Part shown: positions 12,739 through 18,052 of the stretch, piece by piece
Position numbering within the stretch: the stretch's first letter is position 1
Layout: the number at the start of each line of letters is the position of its first letter
Source of the DNA: Phycisphaerae bacterium
Lineage (GTDB): Bacteria > Planctomycetota > Phycisphaerae > UBA1845 > Fen-1342
Assembly: GCA_026984555.1 (NCBI GenBank)
Contig: JALSRY010000173.1
Span: 1 to 18,052 of the forward strand
DNA: 18,052 nucleotides
Direction: 5' to 3'
Made by a program: the position numbers and the translations under genes
The notes under the pieces: model-generated
Told to the model about the DNA's origin: nothing
Database searches by the model: none
The model's input: only the letters and a program-made list of their open reading frames with translations

Positions 12739-13869
12739 ATGAAGGACCATCGAGACAACATCATCACACGACGCGGCCGGACCCTGCTGATGGCCTGGCT
12801 GGCCATCGTGGCGGGCGTCTCGCCGGCCGCAGCGGAAGTCCGGGTGCAGGACATCGCCCGGCTCCAGGGCCAACGTACCAACAAGCTGATGGGCTACGGC
12901 CTGGTGGTCGGCCTCAACGGCACCGGCGACGGCGGCAAGAACCAGCACACCATGCGCGCCCTGATGGCCATGCACCGGCGCTTTCATCAGCCCGTGCTCA
13001 AACCCGACGAGCTCAAGAACGTCAACAATGTCGCCATCGTCGCGGTCGAAGTCACGGTACCGGAATACGGGGCGCGCGAGGGACAGACGCTCGATGTGGT
13101 CGTGTCCAGCTTCGCGGCCAAGAGTCTCGCCGGCGGGCAACTGCTGACCACCCCGCTCCAGTTCGCGATGTTCGACGAAAACGAACCGGCGACCCAACAG
13201 ATCATGGCCCTCGCCGGCGGCCGAATCGACCTGCCCGACAAGAACACCCCCACCCGCGGAATCATCCGCGCCGGCTGTACCCTCGAACGCGATTTCTTTT
13301 ACAGCTTCATCCTCGACGGCCACATCACGCTCGTGCTCGACGACAGCCATGCGGGCTACCCGTGGGCCCAGCTCGTGGCCCGCGCGATCAATCACGAGCT
13401 GCGCAACCCGGCGGCCAAGGACTACCTCAACCGCAACACCGCCGCCCGGCGCGTCGTCGCGACGGTCTTCGCCGAGGCCATCGGCCCCAAGAACGTCGCC
13501 GTCCGCATCCCCCCCTATGAGCAGCCCCACCCGGCGGGCTTCATCAGCCGCGTACTCCAGACCGAGGTGTTCATGACCCCGCGCCAGCCCGCGCGTGTCT
13601 GCATCAACCGCACCGCGCATAGCATCACCGTCACCGGCGCGGTCACGATCGCGCCCACGGTCGTGACGCTCCCGGGACTGGGCACGCTCGCGGTGGGGAC
13701 CGCCTCGGACAAGAACGCCAAGAACAAGGACAACCTCGGTGACGTGCCGTTCGAGGAGTTCCTCAAGACGCTCAGCAACCTGCAACTGACACCCGAGCAG
13801 ATGGTCGAAGTCGTCGAACAACTGCACACAACCGGCACGCTGCACGCCCAGGTGATCTACACGGAGTAG
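12739..13869 (+). CDS. flgI: Flagellar P-ring protein FlgI
   Basis: FlgI forms the P-ring bushing around the rod in the periplasm at the peptidoglycan layer. The 376-residue precursor has a signal peptide (about 1-32, hydrophobic LLMAWLAIVAGVSPAAA). The family start RVQDIARLQGQRTNKLMGYG (35-54) is followed by LVVGLNGTGDGG. Further conserved stretches include NVNNVAIVAVEVTVPEYG and, near the end, LKTLSNLQLTPEQMVEVVEQ. The length is close to that of E. coli FlgI (365). AGGAAGGG lies six bases before the ATG. It follows flgH by 49 bases and precedes flgJ by 5. Its partner chaperone FlgA is two genes upstream. Confidence 0.97.
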   Translation: MKDHRDNIITRRGRTLLMAWLAIVAGVSPAAAEVRVQDIARLQGQRTNKLMGYGLVVGLNGTGDGGKNQHTMRALMAMHRRFHQPVLKPDELKNVNNVAIVAVEVTVPEYGAREGQTLDVVVSSFAAKSLAGGQLLTTPLQFAMFDENEPATQQIMALAGGRIDLPDKNTPTRGIIRAGCTLERDFFYSFILDGHITLVLDDSHAGYPWAQLVARAINHELRNPAAKDYLNRNTAARRVVATVFAEAIGPKNVAVRIPPYEQPHPAGFISRVLQTEVFMTPRQPARVCINRTAHSITVTGAVTIAPTVVTLPGLGTLAVGTASDKNAKNKDNLGDVPFEEFLKTLSNLQLTPEQMVEVVEQLHTTGTLHAQVIYTE

Positions 13870-13874
13870 GTCTG

Positions 13875-14303
13875 GTGAACACGATCCGCGCAATCGACAC
13901 CTCCGCACCTCCCGCTGCCAACCCCGCCGCGCTGTGGGACGGCGGGGTCAGCCTGGCCGCCTGGCGCAAGCTCGGCCGACCCGTGGACGAACACGACCCA
14001 CGCCAGGTCCGCGAAGCCGCCGCGGAGCTTACGTCGCAGCTCTTCTTCGCCCCGCTGCTGGCCGAGATGCGCAAGTTGCCTTTCGGGCGCGAGCTCGGCA
14101 CCGGCGGGCGCGGCGAGCAGGTATTCGGCGAGCAACTTGACCTGCGGATCGCCGACGCCGTCGCGCGCCGCGACCGCGGTCTGACGTCACAAATCGCCGA
14201 CCGGCTCGAGCACGGTTCGCGGGCGGTGATACAGCGCAAGCTGCGGGCGCAACGCATGCAGGCTCACGCCGCGCTGGGCGGACACATGGAGGTGCGGGCG
14301 TGA
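13875..14303 (+). CDS. flgJ: FlgJ-like rod-binding protein (N-terminal domain only)
   Basis: The 142-residue protein matches the rod-binding N-domain of FlgJ, which acts as the cap for rod assembly. Residues about 43-112 fit the family: REAAAELTSQLFFAPLLAEM (46-65), then GGRGEQVFGEQLDLRIADA (77-95). The C-terminal glucosaminidase domain found in E. coli FlgJ is absent, as in many other phyla, so another enzyme must open the peptidoglycan. The start is GTG with GGAG eight bases before it. It lies five bases after flgI. The stop overlaps the flgN start (GTGA). Identification rests on modest similarity plus operon position. Confidence 0.82.
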   Translation: MNTIRAIDTSAPPAANPAALWDGGVSLAAWRKLGRPVDEHDPRQVREAAAELTSQLFFAPLLAEMRKLPFGRELGTGGRGEQVFGEQLDLRIADAVARRDRGLTSQIADRLEHGSRAVIQRKLRAQRMQAHAALGGHMEVRA

Positions 14304-14866
14304 GTGGTGCGATGAAACAGGCCGATGCGCGCCGGGCGCGGACATCCGCCGCCGCACGCATGCCGTCGGCACCGCGGGTGGCCGAGCTGTTCGGCGTGCT
14401 GGATGCGACGCTGGCGGCGTTTCGCGAGCTGGCCGATCTGGCCGACCAGAAGTTGGCGGCGATTCGGCAAGCGGACACGGCGGGACTACAGGCGGTGGCC
14501 GGCGCGGAATGCGCCGTGCTCGAACGGGTCTTCACCCTCGAACGGGACCGCCAGGCAATCCTTGCGCGCCTGGCGCAAGCACTGCCGGCACGCACCGCCG
14601 ATCCGCCCCGGCTTTCGCAGATCGCGGCGCAACTGCCCGAGCCACTCGGACCGCGTTTGCAGGCGAAAATCGCTGGTTTGCGTGATTTGGCGGCGCGACT
14701 CCAACAGAAAAACCGCTTGGCGGCGACTGTGGCACGCCGCCTGCATAACCACATCCGGGCCGTATTCGATGAACTCGCGCGGTCCGGACGGGAGGCGGTC
14801 GTGTACGGACCGAACGGACAACGGACGCAAGGCGAACAACTATCGTGGATCGACGCTGTGGGGTAA
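14300..14866 (+). CDS. flgN: FlgN-type export chaperone
   Basis: FlgN is a cytosolic helical chaperone that keeps FlgK and FlgL export-ready. This 188-residue protein is largely helical and charged. The typical start of the chaperone helix is at 31-58 (FGVLDATLAAFRELADLADQ and on), with a long second helix through TLERDRQAILARLAQAL (79-95). The characteristic end VYGPNGQ is at 168-174. The residues before 26 are probably a loose extension; an in-frame ATG at 14312 is another possible start. I prefer the GTG at 14300 because GGAGG stands seven bases before it and it overlaps the flgJ stop. It directly precedes flgK, the expected client. Similarity is low, as is usual for FlgN, so context carries much of the call. 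Confidence 0.8.
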   Translation: MSGAMKQADARRARTSAAARMPSAPRVAELFGVLDATLAAFRELADLADQKLAAIRQADTAGLQAVAGAECAVLERVFTLERDRQAILARLAQALPARTADPPRLSQIAAQLPEPLGPRLQAKIAGLRDLAARLQQKNRLAATVARRLHNHIRAVFDELARSGREAVVYGPNGQRTQGEQLSWIDAVG

Positions 14867-14869
14867 ACC

Positions 14870-16579
14870 GTGTCTCTGGGTGACTCGTTCCAAATCGGTC
14901 GCAGCGCGCTGGCAGCATACCAGGCCGCGCTCTCGATCACCGGGCAGAACATCGCCAACCTCGGCAACCCCGAGTACACCCGGCAAACCGGCCGACTGGC
15001 CGCGATCGTCGGCGGACGTATGCCCGGCGGCGTGCGGCCCGGCAACGGTGTGCGGCTCGCCCAATTGCGGCGCCATTTCGACGCGGCGCTCGAAGGCCGG
15101 CTACGCGACGCCCTCGGCTCCAGGTCCGGCGCCGAGGTGGTCTACAACACCCTCAGCCGCACCGAAACGCTCTACAACGAACTCACCGACCAGGACGTTT
15201 CCACCCAACTGAGCCAGTTCTTCGCCCAGTTCTCCAACCTGGAAACATCGCCGACCGACAGCGGCGCCCGCAACCTGATTCTCTCCAACGCACGCGGCCT
15301 GGTCGATTCGCTGCACCGCCTGCGCGGCGGACTCGTCCAGCAGGTCGAAGCACTCAACGACCAGGCCCGGGCCGTCGCCGAACACGCCGGCGAGCTCACC
15401 GCCGAAATCGCTCAGCTCAACCCCCAGATCGCCCAGCAGGAATCGGACGGCATCACCGTCGCCAGCGCCTTGCGCGACCGGCGCGACGCACTGGTGCGCG
15501 AGCTGGGCGAGCTCATGGACATCCAGGTCCGCGAGCAGGACAACGGTTCGATCAACGTGTACGTCGGCAGCGATCCGCTGGTCGAGTTCGACCGCTCGCG
15601 CGGTCCGGTCGTCGAAACCGAGCTGCGCGACGGACTCGAAGTCGCTACGGTCCGGTTCGCCGACGATCACGGCAACGTCATCCTCCACGACGGCAAGCTG
15701 TTCGGGCTGCTCCAGGCCCGCGACAACTACCTCAAGGATCAGTTCGACCGGCTCGATACGCTCGCCCGCGGACTGATCTACGAGGTCAACCGGATCCACT
15801 CCACGGGCGTCGGGCTGGTCGGCTACGAATCACTGACGAGCAACTACGCCGTCGAAGATCCCGACGCCGCCCTGAACAGCACCGCGGCGAACCTGCCCTT
15901 CCCGGTCAACAACGGCACGCTGATTGTCAACGTGCGCGACAAGAGCACCGGCCAGATCACCACGCGGCAGATCGAAATCGACCTCGACGGCCTGAACAAC
16001 GACGACACCACCCTGCGCAGCCTCGCCGCCGACCTCGAAGCCGTGCCCGGCGTGACGGCGTCGGTGACGGCGGACAACCGGCTGCGGATCGACGCCGACG
16101 ACGGACAGGAGTTCTGGTTCACCGAAGACAGCTCGGGCGTCCTGGCCGGGCTGGGCGTTGCTTCGCTCTTCGCCGGAACCGACGCCGCGAGCATCGACAT
16201 CGACGAGAACGTCGCGAACGATCCGCGCCGCATCGCCGCATCGCTTTCGGGAGCCGGCGCCGACGGCGACAACGCCGGCCGCATGGCGCGCCTGGCCGAC
16301 AGCACCACGACCAGTACGTTGCTCGGCGGGCGGAGCATCCAGGACTACCACGAGGCGATCATCAGCGATCTGGCGGTCGAGGCGGCCTCGGCCAACTCGG
16401 ATTACGAAGCCGCTTCGGCCGTCTACGACGGGCTCTACGCCCAGCGCGAAGCGGTCAGCGGCGTGAGCATCGACGAGGAGGCGATCAACCTCACCAAGTA
16501 CCAGCAGGCGTACCAGGCGGCGACCCGTTACCTCTCGGTCGTCAGCGATATGACCAGCGAGATCATGGGATTGCTCTAG
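14870..16579 (+). CDS. flgK: Flagellar hook-associated protein 1 FlgK
   Basis: FlgK is the first hook-filament junction protein, placed between hook and FlgL. The 569-residue product has the rod/hook-type N-terminus ALAAYQAALSITGQNIANLG (13-32) followed by NPEYTRQ. A long helical region contains the FlgK-like LVDSLHRLRGGLVQQVEALN. The C-terminal helix is INLTKYQQAYQAATRYLSVV, ending SDMTSEIMGLL. The length is close to E. coli FlgK (547). The start is GTG, three bases after the flgN stop, with only a weak GGGG upstream, so translation is probably coupled to flgN. A 23-base gap leads to flgL. Exported by the flagellar type III system; no signal peptide is seen or expected. Confidence 0.96.
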   Translation: MSLGDSFQIGRSALAAYQAALSITGQNIANLGNPEYTRQTGRLAAIVGGRMPGGVRPGNGVRLAQLRRHFDAALEGRLRDALGSRSGAEVVYNTLSRTETLYNELTDQDVSTQLSQFFAQFSNLETSPTDSGARNLILSNARGLVDSLHRLRGGLVQQVEALNDQARAVAEHAGELTAEIAQLNPQIAQQESDGITVASALRDRRDALVRELGELMDIQVREQDNGSINVYVGSDPLVEFDRSRGPVVETELRDGLEVATVRFADDHGNVILHDGKLFGLLQARDNYLKDQFDRLDTLARGLIYEVNRIHSTGVGLVGYESLTSNYAVEDPDAALNSTAANLPFPVNNGTLIVNVRDKSTGQITTRQIEIDLDGLNNDDTTLRSLAADLEAVPGVTASVTADNRLRIDADDGQEFWFTEDSSGVLAGLGVASLFAGTDAASIDIDENVANDPRRIAASLSGAGADGDNAGRMARLADSTTTSTLLGGRSIQDYHEAIISDLAVEAASANSDYEAASAVYDGLYAQREAVSGVSIDEEAINLTKYQQAYQAATRYLSVVSDMTSEIMGLL

Positions 16580-16602
16580 CAACACGACGGGACAGCGAGA
16601 CG

Positions 16603-18052
16603 ATGGGCGTTTCTCCGATCAACGTGGCACGCATCAGCCAGAACCTGCGGGCGTTCAACCTGCTCGGTTCGGTGCGCTCCAGCCAGCTTGCGCTGTTCCG
16701 CACGCAGAACCAACTGGCCACCGGGCTGCGCTTCACGGCCCCCAGCGACGACCCGATGCGCGCCGCCGACGCCATCCGGCTCGACCGGCACATGGACGTG
16801 CTCGACCAGGTGCGGCGCAACCTCGAATCGACCAATGCGATGCTGAGCGAAGTCGAGTCGGCGATGCAATCCGCGGTCGATCTGGTCACGCAAGCGCACA
16901 CGCTCGCGCTCCAGGCCGCCGGCGACACCGCCACGCCCGACGAACGCCAGGCCATCCGCACCGAGATCGAGGCGATCATCGATCAGCTCGTCGCCATCGG
17001 CAACCGCAAGCACCTGGGCACCCCCCTCTTCAGCGGACACCAGAGCGACGAGCTGCCCTTCGAGTGGGGCGCCCAGGGCGTCATCTACCACGGCGACGAC
17101 GGCCGGCTCCAGACCATCCTCGACAGCGACCTTTCCGAGGAAACATTCACCGTCCCCGGCATGGAGTTCTTCAAGGCCGTCTCGGCCGGCGTGCGCGGCG
17201 CAGTCGATCTCGACCCGGCCGTCACGCCGCACACCCGCCTCGCCGACCTCAACGGCGCCACCGGCAACGGCGTCAGCCCCGGCAAGATCCTCGTTTCCGA
17301 CGGCACCAACCAGGCCGTGATCGACCTGGGCGATGCCGACACGGTCGGTGACGTGCTCGACAAGCTCAACGCCGAGATGCCGGACACACTGGTCGCCACG
17401 CTCGACGCCCGTTCGATCCACATCCAGCCGGTCGATTCGACGCCCCGCGACATCACCGTGACCGACGCCGGCGGAGGAAAGGCGGCGCTCGACCTGGGCA
17501 TCTACACGAACACCCCCGTGGGCAACCTCGCCGGCGCCGACCTCGACCCGCGACTCACCCCCCGGACGCGACTGGCCGAATTGAAGGCCGGCGCGGGCGT
17601 CGATCTGAGCGCGGGGCTGACGATTCGCGTCGGCCAGGACGTCGCCCGGATCGGGTTCGAGAAAACCGACACGATCGAGGACGTGCTCAACCGGATCAAC
17701 GGCTCCGGGATCGGCGTGATGGCCCGCCTCGGCGCCGACGGCCGGACGATCGAGGTCCGCAACCGCGTCTCCGGCGCCGACCTGCGCATCGAGGAAAACG
17801 GCGGCATCGCCGCGACGGAACTTGGCATCCGCTCGTTCTACGAGGGTACTCCGCTGTCGAGCCTCAACGACGGCGAGGGCGTGCGGACCGTGGAGGGCGA
17901 CGACTTCCGCATCACCACCGCCAACGGCACCACCATCGACATCGACCTCGACCACCTGGACCTGGACTCGGCCACGCTCGGGGACGTGATCGACCTGATC
18001 AACGCCCGCGGCGGAGGGGCGATCAACGCCCACCTCGCCCGTAGCGGCTACG
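16603..18052 (+). CDS. flgL: Flagellar hook-associated protein 3 FlgL, expanded, cut by window end
   Basis: FlgL is the second junction protein and resembles flagellin. The 483 residues visible begin with a flagellin-type N-domain (about 1-145). It contains QLALFRTQNQLATGLRFTAP (28-47) and a helical stretch to residue 130. Ordinary FlgL is near 300-320 residues in all, but here the C-terminal flagellin domain has not yet appeared at 483. The middle holds at least three related segments: about 211-300 (TRLADLNG to DLGI), 322-409 (TRLAELKAG to ELGI) and 416 onward (TPLSSLNDG). Each carries a VLDKLN / VLNRIN / VIDLIN element, resembling the flagellin 'IN' motif (Pfam Flagellin_IN). The frame is open to the window edge. 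The ATG follows flgK by 23 bases and has only a weak ribosome binding site. Confidence 0.9.
   Translation, partial: MGVSPINVARISQNLRAFNLLGSVRSSQLALFRTQNQLATGLRFTAPSDDPMRAADAIRLDRHMDVLDQVRRNLESTNAMLSEVESAMQSAVDLVTQAHTLALQAAGDTATPDERQAIRTEIEAIIDQLVAIGNRKHLGTPLFSGHQSDELPFEWGAQGVIYHGDDGRLQTILDSDLSEETFTVPGMEFFKAVSAGVRGAVDLDPAVTPHTRLADLNGATGNGVSPGKILVSDGTNQAVIDLGDADTVGDVLDKLNAEMPDTLVATLDARSIHIQPVDSTPRDITVTDAGGGKAALDLGIYTNTPVGNLAGADLDPRLTPRTRLAELKAGAGVDLSAGLTIRVGQDVARIGFEKTDTIEDVLNRINGSGIGVMARLGADGRTIEVRNRVSGADLRIEENGGIAATELGIRSFYEGTPLSSLNDGEGVRTVEGDDFRITTANGTTIDIDLDHLDLDSATLGDVIDLINARGGGAINAHLARSGY
17233..18052 (+). repeat. Tandem ~90-100-residue IN-type repeats inside flgL
   Basis: At the protein level three units are visible: 17233-17502, 17566-17829 and 17848 to the window end. 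Shared landmarks are T(R/P)L(A/S)(D/E/S)L at the start, a beta-rich middle, a D-V-(L/I)-D-x-(L/I)-N type helix, and (in the first two) an AA-(L/T)-(D/E)-LGI ending. They are diverged at DNA level, so this is an old duplication rather than a recent tandem copy. Confidence 0.65.

Overview
The window looks like a chromosomal segment of a GC-rich, Gram-negative (diderm) bacterium. It has a complete set of outer flagellar ring genes (flgA, flgH, flgI). FlgL is very long, ThrRS carries an insertion, and a COG2403-type cyclic-diphosphoglycerate-synthetase-like GTPase and larC sit beside housekeeping genes. Together these suggest a planctomycete, perhaps Phycisphaerae-like. That placement is an inference from protein style only; no rRNA or other marker is present.

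Left half (bases 1-8400): all genes are on the minus strand. After a gene-poor left edge (1-637) come, in reading direction from right to left, thrS, infC, a beta-hydroxyacid dehydrogenase, larC, a small membrane-anchored coiled-coil protein that overlaps larC, and the COG2403 GTPase. thrS and infC are 12 bases apart and form the usual translation pair, but rpmI and rplT do not follow. The oxidoreductase, larC and coiled-coil genes are tightly packed and probably co-transcribed. A perfect 15-bp hairpin lies past the last gene.

Centre (about 8128-9067): this is the divergent control region. A sigma70-like promoter reads left and gives thrS a leader of about 215 nt. A near-consensus sigma54 element (TGGCAC-N5-CTGC, 8731-8745) reads right, toward the flagellar operon. 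A possible small ORF (8841-9071) overlaps the flgF start by ATGA, but its reality is uncertain.

Right half (9068-18052): one plus-strand flagellar operon reads flgF-flgG-flgA-flgH-flgI-flgJ(N-domain only)-flgN-flgK-flgL, with the last gene cut by the window edge. The order follows assembly: proximal and distal rod, P- and L-rings with the FlgA chaperone, rod-binding protein, export chaperone FlgN, then the hook-filament junction proteins. Spacing is tight except for the 164-base flgF-flgG spacer. No flgM lies between flgJ and flgN. The most distinctive gene is flgL, which has at least three tandem repeats resembling the flagellin/FliD 'IN' motif.

I see no mobile elements, CRISPR arrays, tRNA or rRNA genes, and no clear evidence of a wholly new system. 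The best leads are the expanded FlgL, the sigma54 control of the operon, and the SwrB-like small protein.
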